64,000 bases of DNA. Source: Gammaproteobacteria bacterium (GTDB lineage Bacteria; Pseudomonadota; Gammaproteobacteria; Burkholderiales; Gallionellaceae). The stretch lies in the NCBI GenBank assembly GCA_018820925.1, contig JAHJNJ010000039.1, positions 1 to 64,000 of the forward strand. Direction: 5' to 3'. The translations under genes were made by a program, and so were the position numbers. How positions within the stretch are numbered: position 1 is the first letter of the stretch; each line of letters opens with the position of its first letter. The notes beneath the pieces were generated by a model. The model saw nothing but the letters and a program-made list of their open reading frames with translations. It searched no databases and was not told the DNA's origin. Below, one piece after another: positions 42,586 to 54,473 of the stretch.

Positions 42586-42745
42586 AAGGCTTGCCTATTT
42601 AGTGCGCTGGATTGTCCTTGCATCGGCCGCTTCCGTCAACGCACTCCTGCCGCGCACCGCTTCGGGCTGGACCGGAAACAAGTTCATGTAGAATGAGCGT
42701 GAGCATGTCTCATCCGGAAAAAACATTCAGTTAAAGGAGAGAAAG

Positions 42746-43603
42746 ATGCAGAACGCAATTACAGACGGTGCTGGCGATTCCATGATCTTTGCGGCAAAAC
42801 TCCTGAAGTCGGAGCGCATCACACCGGAATCTTCGCGGGAAGAAGTCCGGCGACTGGTTTTCCATACGGACAATCGTTATTTCGACTGCAAGGTGGGCAG
42901 TTGCATCCGCGTGCTGGCTCCCGGACAGTACGGCAATCCCTATCACGCCCGGTTCTATTCCATTGCCGACTGCGAACAACCCGACGATGCTGCCGAGTTC
43001 GAGATTTGCGTCCGCCGCTGTTTTTACATCGACGACGCGAGCGGCGAAGAATACGAAGGCGTTGCTTCAACTTACCTGTGCGATCTGAAACCGGGGAGCG
43101 TCATCAAATTTTCCGGTCCGGTCGGCTATCCGTTTGTGGTTCCGGAAAATCCGGATGCGAACCTGCTGATGATCGGCATGGGGACGGGTGTCGCCCCGTT
43201 CCGCGGGTTGATCCGGATGATCTACGAAAAACACGGCGGCTGGCAAGGCAAGGTGCGGCTGTTCCACGGATCGCGCACGGGTCTGGAATCGTTGTATATG
43301 AACGATGTCAACAACGATATCGGCAACTATTTCGATCAGCCGACTTTCAAAGCCTTCCAGGCGGTGAGTCCGCGTCCCGTCTTCAATGCGCCCATCGCGC
43401 TGGATAAAGTGGTTGAACAGAATGCGGCCGAGGTTTGGGAAATCGTCAACAGTCCGGATAGTTGTATCTATGTCGCGGGCATGAAGCAGATGCTGGGCAT
43501 GATTGACAATGCGATGGCCGGCATTGCCGGATCCCCCGATGCGTGGCTGTCAAAACGCAACGAGATGGCTGCTGCAGGCCGCTGGCTGGAAGTTCTCTAC
43601 TAG
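42746..43603 (+). CDS. Ferredoxin-NADP(H) reductase-like flavoprotein
   Basis: ARFYSIAD FAD motif; GMGTGVAPFRGLIRMIYE; LFHGSRTGLESLY; YVAGMKQML. Confidence 0.88.
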   Translation: MQNAITDGAGDSMIFAAKLLKSERITPESSREEVRRLVFHTDNRYFDCKVGSCIRVLAPGQYGNPYHARFYSIADCEQPDDAAEFEICVRRCFYIDDASGEEYEGVASTYLCDLKPGSVIKFSGPVGYPFVVPENPDANLLMIGMGTGVAPFRGLIRMIYEKHGGWQGKVRLFHGSRTGLESLYMNDVNNDIGNYFDQPTFKAFQAVSPRPVFNAPIALDKVVEQNAAEVWEIVNSPDSCIYVAGMKQMLGMIDNAMAGIAGSPDAWLSKRNEMAAAGRWLEVLY

Positions 43604-43660
43604 CGCGTTGAGAGCATGCCGGGAACATTCATGCGAATGATCGAATCGCGCGCGAGTTGA

Positions 43661-44278
43661 TCAAACTCCCAGGCAAACCAGAAATGTGGAACCCTTGACG
43701 ATGCTGTCCGTGTCGATACTCGTGCCGCCAATTGTTTTGGATGCCATCATGGCGCCTGTTGCGGTATTTCCGTCATCCATGACCAGGTCGAGCTGCTTGA
43801 CGAGCTTGCCGTCGATATTGTTCGTACAGATTGCGTAATTGCTTCTGAAGCCGGCGATCGGCGTGCTGGCAGTTCCCGGTTTGCCAATGTTGCTGCCGGA
43901 CGCTCCCAGTGCAATATAAGTGCTCGAATATACCGAGCCCTTTGCCGGATCGGCCGGACGGGCATTCTGCCAGAGATTGAAAATTTCTCCCGAAGCCGAC
44001 TTCCAGCTCCCTAAAGTATTTTCACGCCTGTTGATGTGCGTGGTTGCATCCGGCGAACGCGAAGAAGCTTTCTGCAAATTACCCTGCTTTGAGCCTGAAC
44101 TGATTTGAGTTTCATACAGCACCATCTGAAGACTGTTGAAGTCCTGCTTCAGGCGGTTCACTTTCGAGCTGATCGTGAAATTCTGCCCGATCACCATAAT
44201 AGTGGCCAGCAGACAGGTGAGTACGATCACAAAGGTGATTTCGAACAGGGAGAATCCCGATTGTATTTTTTGCGGCAT
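43661..44278 (-). CDS. Orphan type IV pilin/pseudopilin-like protein
   Basis: Prepilin motif SGFSLFEITFVIVLTCLLATIMVIG. Confidence 0.8.
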   Translation of the reverse strand: MPQKIQSGFSLFEITFVIVLTCLLATIMVIGQNFTISSKVNRLKQDFNSLQMVLYETQISSGSKQGNLQKASSRSPDATTHINRRENTLGSWKSASGEIFNLWQNARPADPAKGSVYSSTYIALGASGSNIGKPGTASTPIAGFRSNYAICTNNIDGKLVKQLDLVMDDGNTATGAMMASKTIGGTSIDTDSIVKGSTFLVCLGV

Positions 44279-44470
44279 TATCCGTTTCCATGAGGAATTT
44301 AAACTTCCCCAACTGTTCCGCAATATCCATGCCAACTCGGCAAAACACCAGGAGATACGCCCCTTATGGGTTATGGCCTACTCTGATAATGGGAATGAAT
44401 GGCGGCTGTCGGGGGGCGGTCAGCGCTTGACGGATAAGGGTCGCCAATCAGGCAGAAACAGCCGGAAGAT

Positions 44471-45118
44471 TTACGGCTGCCGGGACTCGAAATTCTTTTC
44501 CCTGAATTCGCACAGTTCTTGAATGATGCACTCGGCGCACTTCGGTTTGCGCGCCACGCACACGTAACGCCCGTGCAAAATCAACCAATGATGCGCATCG
44601 TGCTTGAATTCGTCCGGGACGAACTTCAACAGTTTCTTCTCGACTTCAGTCACGTCCTTGCCGGGCGCCAGGCCGATGCGGTTGCTGATGCGGAAGATAT
44701 GCGTATCGACAGCGATGGTGGGCTGTCCGAAGGCGGTATTGAGGATCACATTGGCGGTTTTGCGGCCCACGCCGGGCAGGGCTTCCAGCGCTTCGCGCGT
44801 CTGCGGCACCTGGCCGCCGTGCTGCTCCAGCAGCATGCGGCACATCTGGATGATGTGCCTGCTCTTGGTCTGGTACAGGCCGATGCGCTGCACGTAGTCG
44901 CGCAGGCCGGCTTCGCCCAGGTCGAGGATTTTTTGTGGCGTGTTGGCGACGGGGAACAGTTCGCGCGTGGCGAGGTTGACGCTTTTGTCGGTGGCCTGCG
45001 CCGAGAGGATCACTGCAACCAGCAACTCGAACGGCGTCGAATGAACGAGTTCGGTGGTGGGGTGGGGGTTGGCTGCCTGCAGTCGCAAGAAGATCTCGCG
45101 GCGTTTCGCAGGGTTCAT
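44471..45118 (-). CDS. nth: Endonuclease III
   Basis: [38 protein letters not shown]; Fe[18 protein letters not shown]. Confidence 0.97.
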   Translation of the reverse strand: MNPAKRREIFLRLQAANPHPTTELVHSTPFELLVAVILSAQATDKSVNLATRELFPVANTPQKILDLGEAGLRDYVQRIGLYQTKSRHIIQMCRMLLEQHGGQVPQTREALEALPGVGRKTANVILNTAFGQPTIAVDTHIFRISNRIGLAPGKDVTEVEKKLLKFVPDEFKHDAHHWLILHGRYVCVARKPKCAECIIQELCEFREKNFESRQP

Positions 45119-45816
45119 CCTTGTGCGGCTTCCGGGCTGGCGCTCGCAACGGCGGCGGGTTTGCTGCGCGCTTTTTGCTCGGCGCGCAGATTGAGCCAGT
45201 TTTTGCCTGCGATCAGCAGGCCCAGTCCGATGAAGGCGCCGGGCGGCAGGATGGCGAGCAGGAAGCCCTTGTAATCGGGAATGACATGCAGCACCCAGCC
45301 CTGCGCCATATCGCCCAGGGCGAGGTCGATGCCGGAAAACAGCGTGCCTTTGCCGACGATCTCGCGCATCGCGCCCAGCGCGCCGAGCACGGCGGTCAGC
45401 CCCAACCCCATGGCGAATCCGTCCAGCGCGGATGGCAGGCCGGAATTCTTGGAAGCGAAGGATTCGACGCGCGCCAGCACGATGCAGTTGGTGACGATGA
45501 GCGGGATGAAAATGCCGAGCACCACGTACATGCCGTACATATAGGCGTTCATCAGGTATTGCACCACGGTGACCAGCACCGCGATGATCAGGATGAATAC
45601 CGGGATGCGGATCTCGTTCGGCACGTAACTGCGGATGGGGGCGATGCTGCCGCTGCTGACTGTCATGACCAGCGTGGTGGCCAGGCCGAGGCTGACGCCG
45701 TTCACCACGGTGCTGCTCACCGCCAGCAGCGGGCACAGTCCGAGCAATTGCACGATGCCCGGGTTCTGTTTCCACAGGCCGTTGTACATGATGTCTTTGA
45801 ATTCCAGGAAATTCAT
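45115..45816 (-). CDS. rnfE: Rnf/Rsx electron-transport complex subunit E
   Basis: [34 protein letters not shown]; operon context. Confidence 0.95.
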   Translation of the reverse strand: MNFLEFKDIMYNGLWKQNPGIVQLLGLCPLLAVSSTVVNGVSLGLATTLVMTVSSGSIAPIRSYVPNEIRIPVFILIIAVLVTVVQYLMNAYMYGMYVVLGIFIPLIVTNCIVLARVESFASKNSGLPSALDGFAMGLGLTAVLGALGAMREIVGKGTLFSGIDLALGDMAQGWVLHVIPDYKGFLLAILPPGAFIGLGLLIAGKNWLNLRAEQKARSKPAAVASASPEAAQG

Positions 45817-46460
45817 GGCTTCGTCTCCTTCTCCGGCTCATTTGCCGCCAACAGCTTGTCGCGGTTCTCGCCGAAATATATCAGGGCCTTGTTCACGGCT
45901 TTGACCACGGCGCGCGGCGTGATGGTGGCGCCCGCCATATGCTCGAATTGTCCGCCGTCCTTCTTTACTTTCCAGTCGGCATCTTTATACACCGCGCGCG
46001 ACTTGCCGTCGAAAACCTTGATCCAGGTGCTTTTGGTCAGCTCGATGTAGTCGCCCAGGCCGGGCGTTTCCTTGTGCGCGACAACGCGCACGCCGGCCAG
46101 TTCGCCATTGGCGCGCACCGCAAGCACGAGCGATATCCTGCCGCTGTAGCCGTCCGGCGCGACGGCTTCCAGCACCACGGCAGTCGGTTCGCCCTTGAGG
46201 CGCGCGCGGTAGGCAATGGTGACGTCATCCGTGCCCAGCAGCTCGCTGGGGGGGATGGAGAGAGTGTCCTGGATGATGTCGTTGTCGAGCAGGGTCGCGG
46301 GGACGATCTGCATGATGAGTTTCAGCTTCACCGCCTCTTCGCTTTTCACGATTGCGTCGCGCGTCATGAAGAAGGTGGTGGACAGGATTGCCGTGGCGAG
46401 GATGGCGAAAAACACCAGGTTGGCTGCGGTCTGCAGCGTGGAGCGCGCGATGCGTTTCAT
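45813..46460 (-). CDS. rnfG: Rnf/Rsx electron-transport complex subunit G
   Basis: [12 protein letters not shown]; flavinylation-like [16 protein letters not shown]. Confidence 0.95.
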   Translation of the reverse strand: MKRIARSTLQTAANLVFFAILATAILSTTFFMTRDAIVKSEEAVKLKLIMQIVPATLLDNDIIQDTLSIPPSELLGTDDVTIAYRARLKGEPTAVVLEAVAPDGYSGRISLVLAVRANGELAGVRVVAHKETPGLGDYIELTKSTWIKVFDGKSRAVYKDADWKVKKDGGQFEHMAGATITPRAVVKAVNKALIYFGENRDKLLAANEPEKETKP

Positions 46461-47485
46461 TTGCCGCCCCCTTTCTTGCCGAACACTTTGGGCTGCGTCC
46501 AGATGTCGATCAGCGGCACACAGATGTTCATCAGCAGCGCGGCGAACGCCACGCCATCCGGGAAACTGCCGAAGGTGCGAATCAGGAAGGTGATGAGCGC
46601 CGCGCCTGCGGCGTAGAAAATTCTGCCCCGGAACGTGGTCGATCCGCCGACCGGATCGGTGAAAATGAAAAACGCGCCCAGCATGGCTGCACCCGCGAAC
46701 CAGTGGAACAGCGGTGTGACGTAGTGCACCGGATCGGCCAGATGAAAGATGCCGGCGACGACAAACAGCGTGCCGAGATAAACGGCCGGGATGAGCCAGT
46801 TGACGACGCGCGCGAACACCAGATATATCCCGCCGATGGCGAACCCGATTGCCACCATCTCGCTGCCTTTGCCGGCCAGTCGCCCGTAGATCGGCATGTC
46901 GCGTATGTCGCTCACTTGCAGGCCGAGGTGCAATTGCGTCTTCAGCGTGTCCAGCGGCGTGGCCATGGTCACCGCATCCAGCGTCATCCCGCCGGGCAGC
47001 ACGCCGTAGAAGATGTAATTCAATTGGCCGGCAAACGATAGTTCGGTACCGCCCAGCAAATTAGGCGTAATCCAGTGCGTCATGTGCAGCGGGAACGAGA
47101 TGATGAGCACGGCATAGCCGACCATCGCCGGATTGAAGACGTTGTTGCCCAGTCCGCCGTACAGATGTTTGGCGACGACAATGCCGAACGCGGTGCCGAC
47201 CACCACCAGCCACCAGGGGGCCAGCGCCGGAATGGACAAGGCCAGCAACCAGGCGGTGATCAGCGCGCTGTTGTCGGACAGGAACGGCTTGAGCGGGCGG
47301 TTGCGCAACTTGAGCATAAGCGCTTCGGTCGCCAGCGCGGTGATCGAAGCCAGCGTGATCGACACCAGGATCGCCGGGCCGAAATACCAGACATAAAACG
47401 CGATGCCCGGAATCAGCGCGATCAGCACGCGCAACATGATCTGGCTGACGCTGCTGGGGGTAGTGATGAAAGGCGATGACCACAT
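46457..47485 (-). CDS. rnfD: Rnf/Rsx electron-transport complex subunit D
   Basis: Polytopic; SDNSALITAWLLALSIPALAPWW; PLDTLKT region; PVGGSTTFRGRIFYAAG. Confidence 0.95.
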   Translation of the reverse strand: MWSSPFITTPSSVSQIMLRVLIALIPGIAFYVWYFGPAILVSITLASITALATEALMLKLRNRPLKPFLSDNSALITAWLLALSIPALAPWWLVVVGTAFGIVVAKHLYGGLGNNVFNPAMVGYAVLIISFPLHMTHWITPNLLGGTELSFAGQLNYIFYGVLPGGMTLDAVTMATPLDTLKTQLHLGLQVSDIRDMPIYGRLAGKGSEMVAIGFAIGGIYLVFARVVNWLIPAVYLGTLFVVAGIFHLADPVHYVTPLFHWFAGAAMLGAFFIFTDPVGGSTTFRGRIFYAAGAALITFLIRTFGSFPDGVAFAALLMNICVPLIDIWTQPKVFGKKGGGK

Positions 47486-47499
47486 GGTTTGATTGTCCC

Positions 47500-49206
47500 T
47501 TAACTGTGTTTCGGCGGCTCGTCGTCAGCGCCCGGATGTGCTGCAGCTTCGCGCAGCTTGGCGCGGCGCGCCTCGATCTCGGCGATCTCCGCCTGTTGTT
47601 GCGGGGTGAGCACCTCGGTGTTCTTCGGGTTCTCGGCGGCGACCTGCGCCTTGGCGCGTTCGATGGCCGCGTTGATGCGCATCTGCTGCGTATTGTCCGG
47701 TTCAAAGTCGGGGTCTGCCGCCTGTTTTGCCGCCTGTTTGGCGGCCAGTGCCTGGGCCAGGGTGATAGCTTCCCTGGCTGCGGTGGCCTCGCGTTCTTTC
47801 TGTGCCAGACGCTCGGCTTTTTCCTGTTTCTCGCGCTCGATGCGCGCCAGGCGGAACTCGTGGCGTTCGCGCGCGACTTCGGCGGCCTGCGATTCGCGCT
47901 CGCGCTGCCAGATCTCGCTCTTGGCGAAACGGAAATACTGCACCAGCGGGATGTGGCTGGGGCAGACGTAGGCGCAGGCACCGCACTCGATGCAATCGAA
48001 CAGGTTGTATTCCTGCGCCTTGCCGAAATCCCTGGCTTTGGAAAACCAGTGCAACTCCTGCGGCTGCAGGTCGGCGGGGCACGCCGCCGCGCAGCGTGTG
48101 CAGCGTATGCAGGGCATGGCCGGCTCGGCCGGCGGAAACAGCTTTGCCGATTTGACGATGATGCAATTGCTGCCCTTCACCACCGGCAAGCGCAAATCCT
48201 CGATATCCACGCCCATCATCGGGCCGCCGAGTATGTAACCCGTCACGCCGGGCAGAGGTTCCGCGAGCCGGACCAACTCTTGCAGCGGCGTGCCGATCAG
48301 CACCTCGATGTTTTGCGGGGTGCGCACATTGCCGGTCACGGTCATCTGGCGCGAGATGAGCGGCTCGCCATAATCGACGAAGCGATGGATCGCAAAGGCG
48401 GTGGCCACGTTGCTGCAGGCCACGCCGATGCCGGTGGGCCTGCCGCCGGAAGGCACTTCCTTGCCGGTGAGTATCTTGATGAGCTGTTTTTCGCCGCCCG
48501 AGGGATAGAGCGTGGGGATGATGACGACTTCAATGTCGCTGTCGGCGCAGGCCGCCCGCATCGCGGCAATGGCCTGGGGTTTGTTGTCTTCGATGCCGAT
48601 CAGGGTTTCCGCCGGCGCCGCCAGATGGCGCAACACTTCGATACCGCGCACGATTTCCGCAGCGCGTTCGCGCATCAGCCTGTCGTCGGTGGTGATCCAG
48701 GGTTCGCATTCGGCACCGTTGATCACCAGCGTCTGTATGCGCTGGTCTGGTGCCAGGCTGTATTTGACGTGCGTCGGGAAGGTCGCACCGCCCAGGCCCA
48801 CGATGCCGGCTTCGCGCAGTTTGGCCAGCAACTCGGACTTCGGAATGGCGCGGTATGCAAGCGGCGCATGCTCTATCCACTGGTCTTTCCCGTCCGGCTC
48901 GATGTGTACGCACAACCCGGGTAACTGGGAAGGGTGGGGTACGGCGTGCGGCCGGACCGCCGTGACCGTGCCCGAGGTCGGGGCGTGAATCGCCGCGCTC
49001 ACCATGCCCTGCGCACTGGCCAGCAACTGTCCCTTCAATACGTGATCGCCGGCCTGCACCTGCACCTTGGCCCCGGCGCCGATATGCTGGTGCAAGGACA
49101 GGATCAGTTGCGGCGGCAGCGGCGCGATTCGGCTCGGCAACTCGGACGATTCGAGCTTGTGTTCGTCCGGGTGGATACCACCATGAAAATGATCGAGCCT
49201 TCTCAT
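47500..49206 (-). CDS. rnfC: Rnf/Rsx electron-transport complex subunit C
   Basis: [31 protein letters not shown] and [22 protein letters not shown]; charged Ala/Glu-rich C-terminus. Confidence 0.95.
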   Translation of the reverse strand: MRRLDHFHGGIHPDEHKLESSELPSRIAPLPPQLILSLHQHIGAGAKVQVQAGDHVLKGQLLASAQGMVSAAIHAPTSGTVTAVRPHAVPHPSQLPGLCVHIEPDGKDQWIEHAPLAYRAIPKSELLAKLREAGIVGLGGATFPTHVKYSLAPDQRIQTLVINGAECEPWITTDDRLMRERAAEIVRGIEVLRHLAAPAETLIGIEDNKPQAIAAMRAACADSDIEVVIIPTLYPSGGEKQLIKILTGKEVPSGGRPTGIGVACSNVATAFAIHRFVDYGEPLISRQMTVTGNVRTPQNIEVLIGTPLQELVRLAEPLPGVTGYILGGPMMGVDIEDLRLPVVKGSNCIIVKSAKLFPPAEPAMPCIRCTRCAAACPADLQPQELHWFSKARDFGKAQEYNLFDCIECGACAYVCPSHIPLVQYFRFAKSEIWQRERESQAAEVARERHEFRLARIEREKQEKAERLAQKEREATAAREAITLAQALAAKQAAKQAADPDFEPDNTQQMRINAAIERAKAQVAAENPKNTEVLTPQQQAEIAEIEARRAKLREAAAHPGADDEPPKHS

Positions 49207-49778
49207 GATGTCGGCATCTCGCGGGTTGGGTTTTTTGGCTGGGCAAGCGTATAGACGGGATAAGGCCATTTCCAGGTTTGAATACTCTCGGGCAATCCCA
49301 TCATGCTGATGCAATCCACCGGGCAGGGGGCCAGGCACAATTCGCAGCCCGTGCATTCGGAGGCGATGATGGTGTGCATCTGTTTTGCCGCGCCGACGAT
49401 GGCATCCACCGGGCAGGCCTGCAGGCACAGCGTGCAGCCGATGCAGGTGTTCTCATCGATGAATGCGACCGCTTTGGCTCTGGGGCCTGCGCCTTCGCCG
49501 AACGGTTTGTAATCGACGCCGAGCAATTCGGCCAGTTTGCGTATGCCTTCCTCGCCGCCGGGCGGGCACAGGTTGATATCGGCCTCGCCCTTGGCGATGG
49601 CTTCGGCATAGGGCTTGCAGCCGGGGAAGCCGCATTGGCCGCATTGCGTCTGCGGCAACACGGCGTCGATCTTCTCCACCAGCGGATTGCCCTCGACCTT
49701 GAATTTGATCGCGGAATAACCCAATACCGCGCCCAATAACAAAGAGATGCCGACCATTACCCAGAGTGCAGAGATCAT
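49203..49778 (-). CDS. rnfB: Rnf/Rsx electron-transport complex subunit B
   Basis: [48 protein letters not shown]. Confidence 0.97.
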   Translation of the reverse strand: MISALWVMVGISLLLGAVLGYSAIKFKVEGNPLVEKIDAVLPQTQCGQCGFPGCKPYAEAIAKGEADINLCPPGGEEGIRKLAELLGVDYKPFGEGAGPRAKAVAFIDENTCIGCTLCLQACPVDAIVGAAKQMHTIIASECTGCELCLAPCPVDCISMMGLPESIQTWKWPYPVYTLAQPKNPTREMPTS

Positions 49779-50350
49779 TTCACCAGGCCCGAGAACCCCA
49801 TGAAAGACAGACTCATCAGCCCGGCGGTGACCATGGCGATGGCCGAGCCCTTGAAGATGCCGGGCACGTCCGCGCCTTCCATGCGCTCGCGAATGCCGGC
49901 GAACAGGATCATCACCAGCGTGAAGCCCATCGCGCCGCCGAAGCCGAACAGCAGGGATTGCATGAAGTCATGTTTGGCCTGCACGTTGAGCAGGGGGATG
50001 CCGAGCACGGCGCAGTTGGTGGTGATCAGCGGCAGGTAGATGCCGAGTATCTGGTACAACTCGGGGCTGGTTTTCTTGATTACCATTTCGGTGAATTGCA
50101 CGATACCGGCGATGACCACGATGAACGACAGCGTGGTGAGGTAAGCCAGGTCGGGTCCCAGCAGGTAGTGCTGGATGAGGTAGCTGGCGCCGGACGCGAG
50201 GGTCAGCACAAAAGTCGTGGCTGCGCCCATGCCGATGGCGGTTTCGAGCTTCTTGGATACGCCCATGAACGGGCATATTCCAAGTATCTTCACCAACACG
50301 ATGTTGTTCACCAACACCGTGCTGACGAGGATGAGTAAGTATTCGGTCAT
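49775..50350 (-). CDS. rnfA: Rnf/Rsx electron-transport complex subunit A
   Basis: [29 protein letters not shown]. Confidence 0.97.
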   Translation of the reverse strand: MTEYLLILVSTVLVNNIVLVKILGICPFMGVSKKLETAIGMGAATTFVLTLASGASYLIQHYLLGPDLAYLTTLSFIVVIAGIVQFTEMVIKKTSPELYQILGIYLPLITTNCAVLGIPLLNVQAKHDFMQSLLFGFGGAMGFTLVMILFAGIRERMEGADVPGIFKGSAIAMVTAGLMSLSFMGFSGLVK

Positions 50351-50624
50351 TCAGCCAGCACTCCTGAGAAGGCGGCGATTATCCGCCGAATCAGGTGCAG
50401 CTTCAACTACCGCAAATACAATAAGGGAATAACCCTGCAATATTCCGGACAAGGACGTGAAGAAATGGTTAGACCGCGTGATGTATCCCGCGCCAACGCA
50501 GCAGCCGGCAAATGAAACCACAAGAAAACACACAGGCTGCGCCGGACTTTGCAGTGTAATCAAGCGCGAAAACGGGGTCCCCGGCAACCGGCAGGCCGAC
50601 CTGGAGAGACGGCAGGAAGCGCCG

Positions 50625-52502
50625 TCACAGCATGACCCTGGTGCCCAGTTCGACCACCTGGTTGGCGGGCAGGTTGAAGAAGCTCGTTGCGCCTTCGGAT
50701 TGGCGCGTCATCCACGAAAACAGTGCGCAACGCCAGGCGGACATGCCGCCGGGGCCCTCCATGACACTGGAACGGGCGACGAAGTAGGTGTTGATCATCG
50801 GTTCCAGTTCCACGCCATGCTCCGCCAGGCCTTCCAGCGCCGCCGGGATATCGACTTCCTGGCGGAAACCGAAGTGCGCGGCGATGTCGTACATGCCGGG
50901 AGCGAGCCTTTTCACCTGCAACCGTTGTTTGTGTCGGACATAGGGCACGTCGGCGGTAATCACATGCACGAACAGCGTTTGCTCATGCAGCACCTTGAAG
51001 TGTTTGAGGTTGTGGAACAGCGCGCTGGGTACCATGCTCGGATCCGCCGTCAGGTAGACCGCCGTGCCGGGCACGCGCGGCACTTCGGGCTGCGTGCCGG
51101 AGATGAACTGATCCATCGGGATATCGAGCTTGCGCCGTTGTGCGGCGATGAGGACACTGCCTTTCTTCCAGGTGGAGAGCAGGACGAACATGCCCACGCC
51201 GAAGGCGAGCGGCATCCAGCCGCCGTGGAACAGTTTGGTCAAATTGGAAGCGAGAAACGTCATTTCCAGCAACACGAATATGAGCAATGCCGGCAACAGG
51301 TAAGCGCGCGTCCGCGCAGTCAGGTGCAAAGCGACGAATGCGGTGAGCAGGGTGGTGATGATCATGGTGCCGGACACGGCGATGCCGTAGGCGGCAGCCA
51401 GCGCGTTGGACGAACCGAACTGGAACACGAGGATGATGACGCCGGTCAGCATCATCCAGTTCACGGCGGGGATGTAGATTTGTCCGCGCTGCGCGTCGGA
51501 GGTGTGCTGGATGAACAGGCGCGGCAGGTAGCCCATGCGCATCGCCTGCAGTGTCATGGAGTACGCGCCGGAAATGGTGGCCTGCGAGGCGATCACGGTG
51601 GCTGCCGTGGCCAGCGCGACCAGGGGCAGCATGAACCAGTCCGGCGACAGCAGGTAGAACGGATTCTGGATTGCGTCCGCCGTGCGCAACACCAGGGCGC
51701 CTTGCCCGAAATAGTTGATGAGCAGGGCCGGACAGACCAGCCCGAACCATGCCAGGCGCACCGGCCTGGCACCGAAATGCCCCATGTCCGCATACAGCGC
51801 CTCCCCGCCGGTGAGCGCCAGGAAAACGGCGGACAAAAGCATGAACATGCCGAACGGATGCTCCAGCGCAAAGCCGATGGCGTACATCGGGTCGAGGGCG
51901 CGCAATACCGATGGCGTTTGCGCGATGCTGAGCGCGCCGAGCACGGCCAGTGCGGTAAACCACAACAGGGTGACTGGCCCGAATAATTTGCCCATGCTGC
52001 CGGTGCCGCGGTGCTGGATGAAAAACAGGCCGGTGAGCACGCCGATGGTGACCGGGATGATGAGGTGCTCCAGCGCGGGCGCGGCGACACTGAGGCCTTC
52101 GACGGCGGACAGCACCGAGATCGCCGGGGTGATGAGTGCATCGCCGTAGAACAGGGCGGCGGCAAAGATGCCGGCCGTGACGATGGCCAGTTTCAGGCGC
52201 GTTGCTTGTTGTGCGCAGCGGTTGGCCAACGCGGTCAGGGCGAGCACGCCGCCTTCGCCGTCGTTGTCGAACTTGAGCATGATCCACACGTATTTCAGCG
52301 AAATGATGAGCATCATCGCCCAGAACATGGCAGATAACGTGGCCAGTACGTTGGGTTCCGTGGCGGCGAGCCCGTGCGGACCGATGAAGGCTTCCTTGAA
52401 GGCATACAGCGGGCTGGTGCCGATATCGCCATAGACCACGCCGAGTGCTGCCAGCGTCAAAGCGCCGGTGGATGCGTTTTTATTCGTGTGCGGGACGTTC
52501 AT
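50625..52502 (-). CDS. kup: Low-affinity K+ transporter Kup/TrkD
   Basis: LGVVYGDIGTSPLYAFKEAF; YGDALITPAISVLSAVEGL. Confidence 0.97.
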   Translation of the reverse strand: MNVPHTNKNASTGALTLAALGVVYGDIGTSPLYAFKEAFIGPHGLAATEPNVLATLSAMFWAMMLIISLKYVWIMLKFDNDGEGGVLALTALANRCAQQATRLKLAIVTAGIFAAALFYGDALITPAISVLSAVEGLSVAAPALEHLIIPVTIGVLTGLFFIQHRGTGSMGKLFGPVTLLWFTALAVLGALSIAQTPSVLRALDPMYAIGFALEHPFGMFMLLSAVFLALTGGEALYADMGHFGARPVRLAWFGLVCPALLINYFGQGALVLRTADAIQNPFYLLSPDWFMLPLVALATAATVIASQATISGAYSMTLQAMRMGYLPRLFIQHTSDAQRGQIYIPAVNWMMLTGVIILVFQFGSSNALAAAYGIAVSGTMIITTLLTAFVALHLTARTRAYLLPALLIFVLLEMTFLASNLTKLFHGGWMPLAFGVGMFVLLSTWKKGSVLIAAQRRKLDIPMDQFISGTQPEVPRVPGTAVYLTADPSMVPSALFHNLKHFKVLHEQTLFVHVITADVPYVRHKQRLQVKRLAPGMYDIAAHFGFRQEVDIPAALEGLAEHGVELEPMINTYFVARSSVMEGPGGMSAWRCALFSWMTRQSEGATSFFNLPANQVVELGTRVML

Positions 52503-52572
52503 TTCGCCTCCCTTTTCCGCTTGCTGCGGAAGAGTGGGGCGGCACTCTACTCCTGGGGTTGGCCGAGTGCAA

Positions 52573-53595
52573 TCAGGGGCGGCGGACGGCTTTGCAGCAC
52601 TCCGTCACCAGTTCCTGGCCGCGATAGATCATGCCGCTGTAAATCTGCACCAGCGCCGCTCCGGCCGCCATTTTTTCCCGTGCATGTTCGCCCTGCAGAA
52701 TGCCGCCCACGCCGATGATGGGCAGCGCCCCGTTCAGTTCGGCGGCAAGCTGGCGGATGACGGCGGTGGACTTGTCGCGCACCGGTGCGCCGCTCAGGCC
52801 GCCTGCCTCGTTGCCGTGCGGCAGGCCTTCCACGCCTTCGCGCGACAACGTGGTGTTGGTGGCGATGACGCCGTCGATGCGGTGCTTGATGAGCAGCGCA
52901 GCAATGCTCCTGATCTGATCTGCGTCGAGGTCGGGCGCGATCTTCACCGCCAGCGGCACGTACTTGCCATGCAGTTGCGCCAGTTTTTCCTGTTCTGCTT
53001 TGAGTTGTCCGAGTAGCGCGTCGAGTTCGTCGCCGCCCTGCAACTGGCGCAGGTTCTTGGTGTTGGGCGAGGAGATGTTGATGGCGACGTAGCTGGCGTG
53101 TTGGTACACCTTGCGCAGGCCGATGAGGTAATCGTCCGCCGCTTTTTCGATGGGGGTGTCGGCGTTCTTGCCGATGTTGATGCCGAGGATGCCTTTGTAC
53201 TTGGCGCGCTTGACGTTGGCGATGAGCGCATCCACGCCTTCGTTGTTGAAGCCCATGCGGTTGATGATGCCCTGCGCTTCGGGCAGGCGAAACATGCGCG
53301 GTTTGGGGTTTCCGGGTTGCGCGCGCGGGGTGACGGTGCCGATCTCGATGAAGCCGAAACCGAAGGCAGCGAGCGCGTCGATGACTTCGCCGTTCTTGTC
53401 CAGGCCTGCGGCCAATCCGACCGGGTTGGGAAAGGTCAGGCCCATCACCGTGCGCGGATCGTCGGCCGGGCGTTTGAATACCAGCGACGTGAGTCCGAGG
53501 CAGCTTGCCGTCTTCAGCCCTTCGATGGTGGCGTGGTGCGCGATCTCGGGGTCGAGCGCAAACAGGGCGGGGCGGAACAACTGGAACAGGGACAT
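52573..53595 (-). CDS. pyrD: Dihydroorotate dehydrogenase (quinone)
   Basis: [48 protein letters not shown]. Confidence 0.97.
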   Translation of the reverse strand: MSLFQLFRPALFALDPEIAHHATIEGLKTASCLGLTSLVFKRPADDPRTVMGLTFPNPVGLAAGLDKNGEVIDALAAFGFGFIEIGTVTPRAQPGNPKPRMFRLPEAQGIINRMGFNNEGVDALIANVKRAKYKGILGINIGKNADTPIEKAADDYLIGLRKVYQHASYVAINISSPNTKNLRQLQGGDELDALLGQLKAEQEKLAQLHGKYVPLAVKIAPDLDADQIRSIAALLIKHRIDGVIATNTTLSREGVEGLPHGNEAGGLSGAPVRDKSTAVIRQLAAELNGALPIIGVGGILQGEHAREKMAAGAALVQIYSGMIYRGQELVTECCKAVRRP

Positions 53596-54473
53596 TACTG
53601 GTCTTTCCTGGTGACAATGGGAATGGGGAACGGTTTTTTCCTGAACACTTCGCCGCGCGGTTTTCCGCGCCAGTGTTCGGCAACGGCATCGCCGATTTGC
53701 AGGCAGAGCAAACCGAATACGCCAAGCCCCGCGACCAGTTGCCACGTGCCGGTGTCGAGGTAGAGTGCGCCGCCGCTGAAGCGATATACCGCCAGTGCGA
53801 AGCCGCCGACCACGATACCGGAGATTGCGCCCAGCAATATCCGGCTCCAGTCGCCTTGCGCCAGGCCGGAAAAGACGGTGCTTTCGTTCCACAGCAATTG
53901 CAATGCGGCAAGCAGCAGCAACGGGGATAGCCAGAACAGCCAGCCCAGAAGGTCTGTCCGGATCGTGCCGCCGGCCAGTCCGGTCAGCGCGAGCAACAGC
54001 AGAAGAATGGCGGCGGTTTCAGGCGGCAATGCCGGCAGGGCGAAGCGACGTGTACCCAGACGAACCAGGCCGGGCAATCCGGCCAGCCACAGGCGCGAGA
54101 TCAAGATGACGGGCAACAGCACCGTGCCGGAAAATGCAGCAACCAGGAGTGCCTGCGTTGCCGAAGCCGCGGTGAACCACGATTCCGCGAACAGGTTCAG
54201 GTAGGCGATCAGCGTGCCCGTCACCGTTCCCGCCACGCCGCTCCACAGCAGGTAGCTGCGCTGCGAACGCAACAGGCTGTGGCCGGTGCGATGGAAGGTG
54301 AGTGTGTCCAGCAGGATGCCGAAAGCGAGTACGGCAAGGATGCCGGATAATGCCGGCAGCCAGACCGCGCCTGCAATGGGCGCGGGGGCAAACCACTCCT
54401 GTCCGGCGAGCACGAGCGCGACGGGGGGCAGGAGCAACAGCGCGACAGCGAAGGTAAGCAGGCGGTTCAGCAT
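53595..54473 (-). CDS. Polytopic membrane protein of unknown function
   Basis: Multiple hydrophobic helices; TAATG coupling to pyrD. Confidence 0.75.
   Translation of the reverse strand: MLNRLLTFAVALLLLPPVALVLAGQEWFAPAPIAGAVWLPALSGILAVLAFGILLDTLTFHRTGHSLLRSQRSYLLWSGVAGTVTGTLIAYLNLFAESWFTAASATQALLVAAFSGTVLLPVILISRLWLAGLPGLVRLGTRRFALPALPPETAAILLLLLALTGLAGGTIRTDLLGWLFWLSPLLLLAALQLLWNESTVFSGLAQGDWSRILLGAISGIVVGGFALAVYRFSGGALYLDTGTWQLVAGLGVFGLLCLQIGDAVAEHWRGKPRGEVFRKKPFPIPIVTRKDQ

Noticed and set aside
50457-51986. 509-aa plus-strand ORF opposite kup
   Set aside because: Antisense to kup, which has clear transporter motifs.
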